Positions 33,034 through 42,477 of a stretch of 64,000 nucleotides of DNA are shown here, piece by piece (the stretch's first letter is position 1; each line of letters begins with the position of its first letter). This stretch comes from Alphaproteobacteria bacterium. GTDB lineage: Bacteria > Pseudomonadota > Alphaproteobacteria > UBA6615. The DNA lies in NCBI GenBank assembly GCA_021774445.1, contig JAJFJA010000019.1:62001-126000 (forward strand). Direction: 5' to 3'. The position numbers were made by a program, and so were the translations under genes. Below the pieces are notes generated by a model. It was given only the letters and a program-made list of their open reading frames with translations, made no database searches and had not been told where the DNA came from.

Positions 33034-33834
33034 GTGACGGAACAAGATCGCTATCAGTTACAAGGCACCGCGGCACAGACATATGAGGCGCAGAAGGTCC
33101 CCTCGATGTTTCGACCGCTCGCCGAGGCAACCTTGGCGCAAGTCGAGGTGCGGGCCGGTGACCGGGTGCTGGATGTCGCCTGCGGCACAGGCATCATGGC
33201 CCGTCTGGCGTCTGCCAAGGTCGGGCCGTCCGGAAGGGTTGTCGGCGTCGATTTGAACGCCAGCATGATCGAAGTCGCGCGCGCGGTGGCGACCAACAGC
33301 AACCTGGAGTGGCGCGAGGGGGACGCGACCGCCCTGCCCTTCGATGACGGCAACTTTGATCTCGTGTTCTGCCAGCAAGGTCTGCAGTTCTTTCCGGACA
33401 AGCCCGGGGCCTTGCGAGAAATGCAGCGAGTACTGGATACCGGCGGCCGGGCGGTACTGACGGTTTGGAGTGAGGCAAGCCTGCTTTTCGCCGCGCTGGG
33501 CGAGGCGCTGACGAGACATATCAGTGCCGAGCTTGCGACCCGTGCGGTCGCACCGTTCGCGTTTCGTGACGGCAAGGTTATCGAAGGCCTGCTGGCAGAT
33601 GCCGGGTTCCGGCACATCGATATGCATGCCGTTACCGTGGTCCGGCGGATCGGTCCAATTACACGATCGCTGCCGCTGGAAATCGCCGGGTCGCCCATCG
33701 GCGCCGAGTTCGCAAGCTCCGACATGTCCGCTCAGGGGTCGGTGATCGCCGATGTCGAGGATGCCTTGGCCAGGTTCCGCGAGGACGGAGGGGTTGCCAT
33801 TCCCCAGCAATCTCACCTCATTATCGCCCAATAA
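33034..33834 (+). CDS. Class I SAM-dependent methyltransferase
   Basis: 266 residues from GTG 33034, with AGGAG 8 nt upstream. SAM-binding motif I is DRVLDVACGTGIMARLA near residue 49; GVDLNASMIEVARA and WREGDATALPFDDGNFDLVF follow, with the post-motif QQGLQFFPDKPGALREM. This is the UbiE/MenG/Methyltransf_11 type, acting on small molecules or lipids; the substrate is unknown. A direct repeat GATAATCT-N5-GATAATCT (32988-33008) precedes it. Confidence 0.87.
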   Translation: MTEQDRYQLQGTAAQTYEAQKVPSMFRPLAEATLAQVEVRAGDRVLDVACGTGIMARLASAKVGPSGRVVGVDLNASMIEVARAVATNSNLEWREGDATALPFDDGNFDLVFCQQGLQFFPDKPGALREMQRVLDTGGRAVLTVWSEASLLFAALGEALTRHISAELATRAVAPFAFRDGKVIEGLLADAGFRHIDMHAVTVVRRIGPITRSLPLEIAGSPIGAEFASSDMSAQGSVIADVEDALARFREDGGVAIPQQSHLIIAQ

Positions 33835-33969
33835 GGCGCTCAATCACCCCGATCCCGGCATTCTTCGGCGACCGTTGATCGCGGGAGCCTCGGTTGCCAA
33901 CGGCATGATCGGGCCATAGGTTACACGCTTCAGGGCCGGACCGACCGCCGGCATTATGGGCAATCTGAT

Positions 33970-34581
33970 ATGTCGTTAGAGTTTCTACTGATCTGCCTAA
34001 TCGTCGTCATCACCCCGGGAACGGGGATGATTTACACCTTGGTTTGTTCTCTTTCGCGAGGCTGGAGCGGCAGCTTTTTCGGGGCCCTGGGCAGCACCTT
34101 GAGCATAGTCCCCCACATCGCGGCGGCGGTATTCGGTTTGGCCGCGGTGCTGCATGCCAGCGCCATGGCCTTCCAGTTGGTGAAATATGCCGGTGTCGCT
34201 TATTTACTCTTCATGGCCTGGAAAGTACTTAAGGACCATTCTGCCATCGTCGTAGAGGGAAAAACCGACAACCGCAGAAATCTTGAGGTCATCTTTCATG
34301 GCATATTGGCCAGCCTTCTCAACCCCAAACTGTCGATCTTTTTCCTGGCCTTCCTACCGCAGTTCGTCGACGTGAACGCCGTCAATCCGATATCGCAGAT
34401 GATTGGACTGGGCACGGTGTTCATGGGCATGACCTTCGTGGTCTTTGTCCTGGTTGGGTCCGCCGCCGTGCTGGTCCGCGATGAGATCATTTCCCGACCA
34501 CCGATCATGACCTGGCTGGCCCGGCTGTTTGCCGGAAGTTTTGTGGCACTGGGGGCCAAACTGGCCTTCGCGGAGCGCTGA
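33970..34581 (+). CDS. LysE/RhtB-family amino-acid exporter
   Basis: 203 residues with five or six membrane helices. The family signature ICLIVVITPGTGMIYTLVCS near residue 6 contains the conserved TPGP-like box, and NPKLSIFFLAFLPQFVDV near residue 118 carries the typical F-x-P-Q-F. It exports amino acids or related metabolites. It is followed after 4 bp by a CDF-like gene. Confidence 0.9.
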   Translation: MSLEFLLICLIVVITPGTGMIYTLVCSLSRGWSGSFFGALGSTLSIVPHIAAAVFGLAAVLHASAMAFQLVKYAGVAYLLFMAWKVLKDHSAIVVEGKTDNRRNLEVIFHGILASLLNPKLSIFFLAFLPQFVDVNAVNPISQMIGLGTVFMGMTFVVFVLVGSAAVLVRDEIISRPPIMTWLARLFAGSFVALGAKLAFAER

Positions 34582-34585
34582 TCCG

Positions 34586-35209
34586 GTGGCCGCCGGCTGC
34601 AATCATGAACCTGCATTCGACGGCGTCTCGGCGGCTTACAAGCGCGTATTGTGGATCGTCATCGCCATCAACGCGACGATGTTCTTTGTCGAGATAACCG
34701 CCGGCGCGGCGGCGCGGTCCTCGGCGCTATGGGCCGACTCCCTGGATTTCCTCGGCGACAGCGTAACCTACCTATTGAGCCTGGCGGTCATCGGGCATTC
34801 GGTACGTTGGCGGGCCTCTGCGGCACTCCTGAAAGGCGTCAGCCTGGGTGTTTTCGGGCTGTGGGTTCTAGGTGTCACGCTGTACCGGGTCTTCGGCACC
34901 GGTGTTCCCGAAGCATCGCTGATGGGCGCCATCGGCCTGCTGGCCCTGGTTGCGAACGTTACTAGCGCGCTGTTGCTGCTGAAGTTTCGCAATGGCGACG
35001 CCAATGTACGCTCGGTGTGGTTGTGCAGCCGTAACGACGCGATTGGAAATGTCGCCGTTGTGCTCGCGGCCAGCGGGGTGTGGGCATCCGGGACCGGGTG
35101 GCCGGATCTGATCGTCGCGGCGATCATGGCCGGCCTGTTTCTTTCCAGCGCCGTGCAAATCACGGTCCGCGCCTTGCGCGAATTGCGCGGGGAGATGGCG
35201 GCGGGGTAG
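34586..35209 (+). CDS. CDF-like cation transporter domain protein (short)
   Basis: 207 residues from GTG 34586, 4 bp after the LysE stop. Six membrane helices are seen. The metal motif of cation diffusion facilitators is present as SALWADSLDFLGDSVTYLLS, with Asp-x3-Asp, and the second site reads SRNDAIGN. No cytoplasmic C-terminal domain follows, so it is a truncated-type CDF; short versions are common in Alphaproteobacteria. It likely moves divalent metal out of the cell, but the usual HxxxD of the fifth helix is S-x-x-D here. The tail is short and basic. Confidence 0.75.
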   Translation: MAAGCNHEPAFDGVSAAYKRVLWIVIAINATMFFVEITAGAAARSSALWADSLDFLGDSVTYLLSLAVIGHSVRWRASAALLKGVSLGVFGLWVLGVTLYRVFGTGVPEASLMGAIGLLALVANVTSALLLLKFRNGDANVRSVWLCSRNDAIGNVAVVLAASGVWASGTGWPDLIVAAIMAGLFLSSAVQITVRALRELRGEMAAG

Positions 35210-35250
35210 GCATGACCGCCGCGCCGGTTCGGTGCTACCTTCGGTCATGC
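35210..35250 (+). promoter_or_regulatory. Long hairpin in leader of the OsmC fusion gene
   Basis: GCATGACCG (35210-35218) pairs with CGGTCATGC (35242-35250), nine perfect pairs. Inside, GCGCCG (35221-35226) pairs with CGGTGC (35230-35235) around GTT with one wobble. It starts at the stop of the CDF-like gene and ends 41 bp before ATG 35292. It may end upstream transcription or form a structured leader. No U-tract follows. Confidence 0.5.
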
Positions 35251-35264
35251 ACTCATCCTGAGTG
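35250..35264. promoter_or_regulatory. Palindrome CACTCA-TCC-TGAGTG before OsmC fusion
   Basis: A perfect inverted repeat with 6-bp arms and 3-bp spacer, 27 bp before the ATG. This is the geometry of a MarR/OhrR-class site (as at 1859 and 1896), and OsmC-type genes are often under OhrR. No OhrR gene is next to it, so this is a candidate only. Confidence 0.35.
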
Positions 35265-35291
35265 TTGATGACCTGACGGAGTATCGCCGCT

Positions 35292-36527
35292 ATGGCTTCA
35301 CAGAAGCTCACCTTCACGGGGTCGCTAGGCGCGCAGTTGGCCGCCCGCCTCGACCTGCCGGATGGACGGCCTCGGGCTTTTGCCCTGTTCGCCCATTGTT
35401 TTACCTGCACCAAGGATATCTTTGCGGCGGCACGTATTTCGGCGGCGCTGGTGGAGAATGGTATTGCAGTCATGCGGTTCGATTTCACCGGTCTGGGCCA
35501 TAGCGACGGAGAGTTCGCGAGCACGAATTTCAGTTCCAATGTGCAAGATCTGGTGGTCGCCGCGGACTATCTGCGCAATCATCACGAAGCACCGGCCATC
35601 CTCATCGGGCACAGTCTCGGCGGTGCCGCGGTTCTCGCCGCCGCCGGCAAGATCCCCGAGGCGCGTGCCGTGGCGACTATCGGTGCGCCTGCCGATCCGA
35701 GTCATGTCGCTCATCTGTTTGATGGCTCCCTCGAAGAGATCGAAAGAGAAGGCGAGGCGAAGGTCAATCTTGCCGGACGAGAATTTACAATCGCCAAACA
35801 GTTCATCGATGATGTGCGCGAGCGGTCCCTGACGTCTGACATCGGGCGGCTGGGCAAGGCGCTACTGGTCATGCATGGGCCACGCGATACCACCGTCTCG
35901 GTCGATAACGCCGCGCAGATATTTATCGCCGCCAAACACCCCAAAAGCTTCGTGTCGTTGGACGACGCAGACCATCTGCTATCGCGGAAGGAAGATGCGC
36001 GCTACGCCGCCGAGGTCCTGGCGGCATGGGCGAGTCGCTATATCGATACGGAAGCGGCGGAGACGGACGTCGAAACCGTGGAGGAAGGCGATGTCGTCGT
36101 TGCCGAGAACGGCGAAGGGCGCTTTCAGCAAACCATCACGGCAGGACGTCACCGCCTGCGGGCGGACGAGCCACCCGCTGTCGGCGGCGGCGACACCGGG
36201 CCGTCGCCCTATGATTTGCTGCTGGCGTCACTGGGTGCCTGCACGAATATGACGCTGCGCATGTATGCGGCACGTAAACAAATTCCGCTGGAGCGTTGTG
36301 TTGTCAGGCTGAGCCATAAGAAGATCCATGCCCAGGACTGTGAGCATTGCGAGCAGACGACCGGTAAGATTGACAAGATCGACCGAGTCTTGGAGCTTCA
36401 TGGCGCCCTCGACGAAGCCACAATCACACGATTGTTGGAGATCGCCGATCGATGTCCGGTGCATCAAACGCTATCTCGCGAAAACGTTATCACGACTGAG
36501 CTCGCGACGGCGTCAACCGGCGGTTGA
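35292..36527 (+). CDS. Bifunctional alpha/beta hydrolase-OsmC fusion
   Basis: 411 residues. N-terminal alpha/beta hydrolase (about 1-255): nucleophile Ser108 in LIGHSLGGAAV, with DFTGLGHSDGEF and a late Asp-x-His (LDDADHLL). C-terminal OsmC domain (about 270-405): Cys in LASLGACTNMTLRMYAARK and Cys in ADRCPVHQTL, the peroxide-reducing pair. The same two-domain fusion is known in many proteobacteria. The OsmC half reduces organic hydroperoxides; the hydrolase half's ester substrate is unknown. It sits alone behind a structured leader. Confidence 0.9.
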   Translation: MASQKLTFTGSLGAQLAARLDLPDGRPRAFALFAHCFTCTKDIFAAARISAALVENGIAVMRFDFTGLGHSDGEFASTNFSSNVQDLVVAADYLRNHHEAPAILIGHSLGGAAVLAAAGKIPEARAVATIGAPADPSHVAHLFDGSLEEIEREGEAKVNLAGREFTIAKQFIDDVRERSLTSDIGRLGKALLVMHGPRDTTVSVDNAAQIFIAAKHPKSFVSLDDADHLLSRKEDARYAAEVLAAWASRYIDTEAAETDVETVEEGDVVVAENGEGRFQQTITAGRHRLRADEPPAVGGGDTGPSPYDLLLASLGACTNMTLRMYAARKQIPLERCVVRLSHKKIHAQDCEHCEQTTGKIDKIDRVLELHGALDEATITRLLEIADRCPVHQTLSRENVITTELATASTGG

Positions 36528-36777
36528 GGCGCCTGTTTGCGCCGCGCCGATCAGGCCCGCGGTTGACATGAGCGGCCTCGCCCGGGATAATTAATAGAAC
36601 GCCAAATGACGGAAAATAAAGCCTGTCCACGGCCTTCTGGCGCGATGTAAATCAAAAAGAGACCAAGTGAAGACCTCGCGATACAGAAGTATAGAGGGCC
36701 GAACCAGTGGATATTTGCTGTGCATTTTCTCATGGCGACTTGAATCGACAATCGAAAGCGACTAGGAGCCCTGACCA

Positions 36778-38475
36778 ATGTCTGATACTCCTTGGTGGAA
36801 ACATACACATCCGGCCGTCCCTGAATTGGCGGAGCAACTTCGCGACGGCAAAATCAAACGCCGAGACTTCCTACGCACCGCAACCCTGTTAGGCGTGTCT
36901 GCCACGGCCGCCTACACATTAGCCGGCCGCTTGACCGGCGAGACCGCCATACCGCGTGCGGTCGCACAGGGGAGCCCGAAAAAGGGCGGCAACCTGCGGG
37001 TCTCGATGTTCGTCAAACCGGTGGATGATCCGGCGATATCCGAGTGGAGCGAGACGGGCAATTTGGCGCGGCAGGTCGTCGAGCCACTGGCGCAAGTCGG
37101 TACGGACTTCGTGACCCGGCCCTATCTGATGGAATCCTGGCAGGCGTCGGAAGACCTTAAGACTTGGACGCTGAAATTGCGGCAGGGCGTCAAGTGGTCG
37201 AACGGCGACGATTTCGGCGCCGAAGACGTGGCCTTCAATTTCGAACGCTGGCTGGATCCGGCGACCGGCTCTTCGAACCAGAGCCGTTTCGCGGGAATGA
37301 CCCATGTGGTGACCAAGAAGGACGCGGAAGGCAAAGACGTCGAGAGTCGCGTGGCCAACGAAGGCGCGGTGGAAATCGTCGACGCGCACACGGTGCGACT
37401 GCATTTGGCGAATGCGGAGCTGGCCGTTCCCGAGAGCCTCGGCGACTATCCCGCCCTAATCGTGCACCGCCATTTCAGCGACGAAGGCGGCGATTTGTCG
37501 AAGAGCCGGGTCGGCACCGGACCGTTCGAGCTGACCGACTACGCGGTGGGCGAACGAGCCGTGATGCGCCGGCGGGAGGGGCAACACTGGACGGGCGATG
37601 TTTATCTCGATCAAATCACCTACATCGACACGGGCGGCGATAAGAGCGCGGAGATTGCGGCGTTCGCATCGGGGCAAATCGACATCAATGACCGCACCGG
37701 TGTCGAGCAAATCCCGGCGATGCAACAGATCCCCGGCTTGATCGTCCACGATACGCCGACCGCACAGACCGGCGTCGCCCGGTTCAAGGTTACGGAAGCG
37801 CCGTTCGACAATAAGAAGCTGCGGCAGGCCTTCCAAGCGGCCATAGATCATGCGCGTATCCTCGACCTTGCCTATCAGAACAACGGTATTCCGGGCGAAG
37901 ATCATCACGTGTCACCGGCGCATCCGGACTATGCCGAATTGCCGCCGCTAAAGCAGGATATCGAACTGTCGAAGAAGCTGTTGGCGGAAGCGGGTTATCC
38001 TGACGGGATCGAGTTCGACTTCGTCTGCGTGAACTCACCGCAATGGGAGCCCAACACCTGTCAGGCGATCGTTGAAATGGTGCGTGCCGCCGGGTTCAGG
38101 CTGAACCTAAAGGTGACACCGGGCGAGACCTATTGGCCGCGCTGGGACGATTGGCCGTACAGCTTTACCTCCTGGACTCACCGCGCCTTGGGTACACAAG
38201 TGCCGAACTTGGCCTATCGGTCGGGCGGTGTTTGGAATGAGTCGTCCTATTCCAACCCGGAATATGACGCCCTGCTCGATCAAGCCGGCGGCACGATCGA
38301 CGTCAATGAGCGCATAAAGATCATGGCGAAGCTGGAGAAGATTCTGCAAGACGACGCCGTGATTACGCAGCCGTTCTGGCGGTCGGTATTCGTCACTACG
38401 ACCGAAAAGGTCAAGGGCTTCGCCGTTCAGCCATCCTTGGAGCATCATTACAACAAGGTTTGGCTGGACACATAG
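36778..38475 (+). CDS. Periplasmic peptide/nickel-type ABC binding protein
   Basis: 565 residues with a twin-arginine signal (KIKRRDFLRTATLLGVSATA; cleavage near AVAQG at about 62). The SBP_bac_5 fold shows GTGPFELTDYAVGERAVMRR near residue 240, ARFKVTEAPFDNKKLRQAF, then a late YWPRWDDWPYSFTSWTHR stretch. Two lobes bind a peptide or similar ligand. AGGAG lies 9 nt before the ATG. First gene of a four-gene import operon; a large hairpin follows it and probably stabilises its message. Confidence 0.88.
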   Translation: MSDTPWWKHTHPAVPELAEQLRDGKIKRRDFLRTATLLGVSATAAYTLAGRLTGETAIPRAVAQGSPKKGGNLRVSMFVKPVDDPAISEWSETGNLARQVVEPLAQVGTDFVTRPYLMESWQASEDLKTWTLKLRQGVKWSNGDDFGAEDVAFNFERWLDPATGSSNQSRFAGMTHVVTKKDAEGKDVESRVANEGAVEIVDAHTVRLHLANAELAVPESLGDYPALIVHRHFSDEGGDLSKSRVGTGPFELTDYAVGERAVMRRREGQHWTGDVYLDQITYIDTGGDKSAEIAAFASGQIDINDRTGVEQIPAMQQIPGLIVHDTPTAQTGVARFKVTEAPFDNKKLRQAFQAAIDHARILDLAYQNNGIPGEDHHVSPAHPDYAELPPLKQDIELSKKLLAEAGYPDGIEFDFVCVNSPQWEPNTCQAIVEMVRAAGFRLNLKVTPGETYWPRWDDWPYSFTSWTHRALGTQVPNLAYRSGGVWNESSYSNPEYDALLDQAGGTIDVNERIKIMAKLEKILQDDAVITQPFWRSVFVTTTEKVKGFAVQPSLEHHYNKVWLDT

Positions 38476-38483
38476 GACGGGCC

Positions 38484-38516
38484 TGGTCGTCGCGGCGCAT
38501 GCCGCTGCGACGACCA
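38484..38516 (+). other. Stabilising intergenic hairpin between binding protein and permease
   Basis: GGTCGTCGC (38485-38493) pairs with GCGACGACC (38507-38515), with one flanking T-A pair. GGC/GCC and a GCAT loop are inside, with a 3-nt bulge. It follows the binding-protein stop by 9 bp. Such hairpins protect the 3' end of binding-protein mRNA and partly stop transcription into the permeases. Confidence 0.6.
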
Positions 38517-38551
38517 CTCGCACATAATAGCCTCGAACGAGACTCAGTATC

Positions 38552-39484
38552 ATGGCTATCCTGATCCTCAAGCGGATCGGAACCATGGCGCTCATGATGC
38601 TCGTGGTTTCCTTGATCGTCTTCCTGCTGCTGGAAATCGACAAAGAAAGCGTGGCCGTAAAGGTCTTGGGCGTGTTCACGACCGAGGAGCAGCGGCGGCT
38701 TTGGCTTGAGGCAAACGGTTACTTCGAGCCGCTCTATTTGCGCTACTTCAGTTGGCTTGCCGGGTTTGTGACCGGCGACCTTGGCGAGTCGACGGTTTTC
38801 CGCGTGCCGGTGTCGGAAATCTTGTGGCCGCGCTTGGCCAACACGGCCATCCTCGGCGTGCTCGCCATGCTGGTGTTGATCCCCCTGTCGCTGCTGCTTG
38901 GTGTGTTTGCGGGGATGCGAGAAGGGTCGCTGCAGGACCGCGCGATTTCCGTAGTCAGCATCATCACCACCTCGGTGCCGGAGTTCGCCAGCGGAATTTT
39001 CCTGGTTGCAGTGTTTGTCGTCGGCCTGCACCTGCTGCCCGGCACGAGCACGATGATAGAGGGGTTTGACCTGACGCAACTGGTGTTGCCGGTGGCGGTC
39101 CTGGTGATTTACGACTTTGGCTATGTCACCCGCATGACCCGTGCCTCGATGGCGGAAGTCATGATGACTCCCTATATCCGCACGGCCGTCCTTAAGGGTT
39201 TGCCGTTCCGCCGCGTTATCGTCCGACATGCCCTGCGTAATGCGCTGATTGCGCCGTTCACGGTGATCATGCTGCAGATCAATTGGCTGCTTTCGGGGGT
39301 CATCGTGGTCGAGCTGCTGTTCGCGTATAAGGGTTTCGGCACCCTATTGCTGGAGGCGGCGCTTAACGGCGATATCTTCGTGATCGAAGCGTGCACGATG
39401 GTTGCCGTCTTTGTCGCCGTGGCAACGCAGACGATTGCGGATCTGGGTTATACCCTGCTCAACCCGCGGATTCGGTTCACATGA
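38552..39484 (+). CDS. ABC permease, DppB type
   Basis: 310 residues and six membrane helices. The permease coupling loop is MAEVMMTPYIRTAVLKGLPF near residue 198, followed by RHALRNALIAPFTVIM, the DppB family pattern. An insertion near 35-55 (KESVAVKVLGVFTTEEQR) lies in the periplasmic loop. It overlaps the next permease start by 4 bp (ATGA). Confidence 0.88.
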   Translation: MAILILKRIGTMALMMLVVSLIVFLLLEIDKESVAVKVLGVFTTEEQRRLWLEANGYFEPLYLRYFSWLAGFVTGDLGESTVFRVPVSEILWPRLANTAILGVLAMLVLIPLSLLLGVFAGMREGSLQDRAISVVSIITTSVPEFASGIFLVAVFVVGLHLLPGTSTMIEGFDLTQLVLPVAVLVIYDFGYVTRMTRASMAEVMMTPYIRTAVLKGLPFRRVIVRHALRNALIAPFTVIMLQINWLLSGVIVVELLFAYKGFGTLLLEAALNGDIFVIEACTMVAVFVAVATQTIADLGYTLLNPRIRFT

Positions 39485-40368
39485 TGACGGAGCAGGTCGT
39501 CGGAGAAACTGCGCCACCGTCTGTGGTCCGACAGACAGTGCGGTCAATCGGATATCTGAAAGAAAGCCCGGTGGCGGTAATCGGCACCGCCATAGTCGTG
39601 TTCTGGAGCCTGGTGGCGATCTTGGCGCCGCTGATTTCACCGTTCGAGCCGACGGCGACAATCCTGCCGTTTGCCAGGCCCTTGACCCCGGCGCCGGATG
39701 GCGGCCGCTTTCTGCTGGGCACGGACCAGCTCGGCCGCGACATACTTTCGCGGATCATCTGGGGTTCACGTACGGTGCTGATATACGCCCCGCTGGCGAC
39801 CTTCTCGGCCTATCTGGTCGGCGTGATGATGGGACTGGCGGCGGGTTATCTGCGCGGTTCGACGGATAGCGTACTGTCCTTTGTCTCGAACGTGATTCTG
39901 TCGTTCCCGGTATTGATACTCTACATCTTGATCATCACGACCATCGGGCCGTCAGGCCTCAATGTCGTCATCGCCGTCACGTTCGCCAGTGCGCCAGGGA
40001 TCATGCGCATCGTCCGCGGCCTCGTGCTTGACTTGCGTAATCGGGAGTATGTGGCGGCGGCGCAGACGCGTGGCGAGAGTGCCTGGTACATCATGCTGTG
40101 CGAAATCCTACCCAACGCCCGCGGGCCACTGGTGGTCGATATTTGCCTACGGCTTGGCTATGTCACGATCACTATCGGCACACTCGGGTTCCTTGGCTTG
40201 GGACTGCCGCCGCCGCGGCCGGACTGGGGCGGGATGGTCAGCGATATCCGGGCGCTGGCGCCGGCGTTTCCGCATATGGCCGTGTTCCCGTGCTTGGCCA
40301 TTTCCTCGCTGGTGCTGGGCTTGAACCTGCTGGCGGACGGTTTGCGCGAGATTTCCTTAAGGGACTGA
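39481..40368 (+). CDS. ABC permease, DppC type
   Basis: 295 residues from ATG 39481, chosen for the ATGA overlap with DppB; the frame is open upstream. Five or six membrane helices; the LGTDQLGRDILSRIIWGSRT box near residue 79 and the coupling loop YVAAAQTRGESAWYIMLCEI near residue 190 are typical. It pairs with the upstream permease to form the membrane channel. TGA-ATG overlap (TGATG) joins it to the fused ATPase. Confidence 0.9.
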   Translation: MMTEQVVGETAPPSVVRQTVRSIGYLKESPVAVIGTAIVVFWSLVAILAPLISPFEPTATILPFARPLTPAPDGGRFLLGTDQLGRDILSRIIWGSRTVLIYAPLATFSAYLVGVMMGLAAGYLRGSTDSVLSFVSNVILSFPVLILYILIITTIGPSGLNVVIAVTFASAPGIMRIVRGLVLDLRNREYVAAAQTRGESAWYIMLCEILPNARGPLVVDICLRLGYVTITIGTLGFLGLGLPPPRPDWGGMVSDIRALAPAFPHMAVFPCLAISSLVLGLNLLADGLREISLRD

Positions 40369-42458
40369 TGGAAAACCACATGACTCGTCAGCCGTTATTG
40401 GAGATCGAGAATCTCGCGGTATCCTATTTCACGCGGGCCGGTGAAATTCCTGCGGTTGCCGATTTCAATTTGCGACTGGATGCCGGCGAGGCCGTCGGCT
40501 TGGTCGGCGAAAGCGGCTGTGGGAAAACCACGGTCGCGATGGCGATCATGCGCTATCTCGGCGGCAACGGCAGGATCGTCGACGGCAGCATCCGATTTCA
40601 GGACCGCGATCTGACCACCATGGGCAAGGAAGAGCTGCGTCAGTTGCGCGGGTCGGCCATCGCAATGGTCTATCAAGAGCCGATGGCGGCGTTGAATCCG
40701 TCCATGACCATCGGCGCCCAGCTTATGGAAGTGCCACGCTTTCATGACGGGGCCACACATGCGGAGGCCTACGAGCGCTCCCGCGAACTGCTCGCCGACG
40801 TGAAGTTGGCCGACAGCGCACGCCTCATGGCGGCCTATCCGCACCAACTTTCAGGCGGACAGCAGCAGCGGGTGGTTATCGCCATGGCGCTGCTTTCCAA
40901 CCCCAAGCTGCTGTTGCTTGACGAGCCGACGACCGCCTTAGACGTAACGGTCGAGGCCGGCATCGTCGAACTGATCCGTGAGCTGGCGCAGAAATACGGC
41001 ACAGGCATGCTGTATATCTCGCATAATCTGGGGTTGATCAGGGATACCTGCGACCGCGTGTGCATCATGTATTCCGGTAGAGCCGTAGAGATGGGCAGCG
41101 TTCGGCAATTGTTCGAGCAGCCACGCCATCCCTACACGCAAGGCTTGTTCCACTGCATCGCCCTGCCAAGCACCGACAAGCTGGCACGCCCGCTGAAGCC
41201 CATCCGTGGCCAGCTACCGTTGCCCCATCAACGTCCGCCGGGGTGCAGCTTCGCGCCGCGCTGCGACCATTTCGCAGCCGGCACCTGCGACACGCCCGGC
41301 TTGAAGATGCATGAAATCGGCGGCGGGCATGAGGTGCGTTGCGAGCGCTGGCGCGACATCGATAAGGACGCCGTCACGGTCACCGCACCGGCGGAAGCAG
41401 CCCAAGCCGTTGGCGAAGAAGTTATCTCGGTAAATGATTTGAGCAAGTATTACGCCGTCCGGGACCGGTCGGTCGCGGCGATGATTACCAGGCGCAGGGT
41501 ACGCTATGTCAAAGCCAACGAGTCACTGACCTTCACGGCGCGAGAGGGTGAGACCGTGGCCATCGTCGGGGAGTCCGGTTGCGGCAAATCGACGTTCGCG
41601 AAAGTCCTGATGGGCCTGGAGACAGCGACCGACGGCGCGATCGAGTTTCAGGGCAAGGACATCGCCAATACGGATGTGCAGCAGCGGTCACGAAAACAGG
41701 TCAGCGCCCTGCAGATGGTGTTCCAAAACCCCTTCGACACGCTGAACCCGAGCCAAAGCGTCGGGTCGCAAATCGGTCGTGTTATCCGCAAATTCGATAG
41801 CTCCACGGATCGCAGCAAGGTTAGGAGCCGCGTGGTCGAGTTGCTGGACCTGGTGAAGTTGCCACGGGATTTCATGCATCGTCGCCCGCGGCAATTATCG
41901 GGCGGGCAAAAGCAGCGCGTGGGAATCGCCCGGGCCTTTGCCGGCAATCCCTCGGCGGTGGTCGCCGATGAGCCGGTATCCGCCCTGGATGTTTCGGTGG
42001 CCGCGGCGGTGACGGCCCTGTTGCTAGACATCCAGCGGCGCAACAGGACGACGCTGCTGTTTATCAGCCACGATCTCGGTGTCGTGCGCTACCTCGCCGA
42101 CCGGGTGGTGGTGATGTATCTCGGCAGGGTTATGGAGCAGGGCACAACGGAAGAAGTCTTCAGCCCGCCCTATCACCCCTACACGGAAGCATTGCTCTCG
42201 GCGGTGCCAGTGGCCGACACACGGGTGCGCAAAAAGCGGATCATTCTCGAAGGCACGTTGCCGAGCCCGCTCAATCCGCCAAAGGGCTGCCCGTTCGCGT
42301 CGCGCTGCCAGCGCAAAATCGGTGATATCTGCGATACGACACCGCCGCCGGTGCTGGCAAGTCCATCCGGACACGCCATTGCCTGCCACATTGCGCTGGC
42401 GGAGCTGGCGGAGGTGGAACCGGTTTTCACAGTCGAACAGGCGGACGCCGCGGAGTAA
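40368..42458 (+). CDS. Fused double ATPase, DppD-DppF type
   Basis: 696 residues from ATG 40368 (TGATG overlap with the permease stop); earlier ATGs would read into the permease gene. Two full ABC domains: Walker A GESGCGKTTVAM near residue 45 and GESGCGKSTFAK near 401, each with LSGGQ (LSGGQQQRVVIAMAL; LSGGQKQRVGIARAF) and Walker B (LLDEPTTALDV; VADEPVSALDV). Each ends in the oligopeptide-type Cys-rich zone (CSFAPRCDHFAAGTC; CPFASRCQRKIGDIC), possibly an iron-sulfur site. One chain supplies both ATPase sites. A GST gene follows 19 bp later. Confidence 0.93.
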   Translation: MENHMTRQPLLEIENLAVSYFTRAGEIPAVADFNLRLDAGEAVGLVGESGCGKTTVAMAIMRYLGGNGRIVDGSIRFQDRDLTTMGKEELRQLRGSAIAMVYQEPMAALNPSMTIGAQLMEVPRFHDGATHAEAYERSRELLADVKLADSARLMAAYPHQLSGGQQQRVVIAMALLSNPKLLLLDEPTTALDVTVEAGIVELIRELAQKYGTGMLYISHNLGLIRDTCDRVCIMYSGRAVEMGSVRQLFEQPRHPYTQGLFHCIALPSTDKLARPLKPIRGQLPLPHQRPPGCSFAPRCDHFAAGTCDTPGLKMHEIGGGHEVRCERWRDIDKDAVTVTAPAEAAQAVGEEVISVNDLSKYYAVRDRSVAAMITRRRVRYVKANESLTFTAREGETVAIVGESGCGKSTFAKVLMGLETATDGAIEFQGKDIANTDVQQRSRKQVSALQMVFQNPFDTLNPSQSVGSQIGRVIRKFDSSTDRSKVRSRVVELLDLVKLPRDFMHRRPRQLSGGQKQRVGIARAFAGNPSAVVADEPVSALDVSVAAAVTALLLDIQRRNRTTLLFISHDLGVVRYLADRVVVMYLGRVMEQGTTEEVFSPPYHPYTEALLSAVPVADTRVRKKRIILEGTLPSPLNPPKGCPFASRCQRKIGDICDTTPPPVLASPSGHAIACHIALAELAEVEPVFTVEQADAAE

Positions 42459-42477
42459 TCCCGGTGCGGGAACAAAG

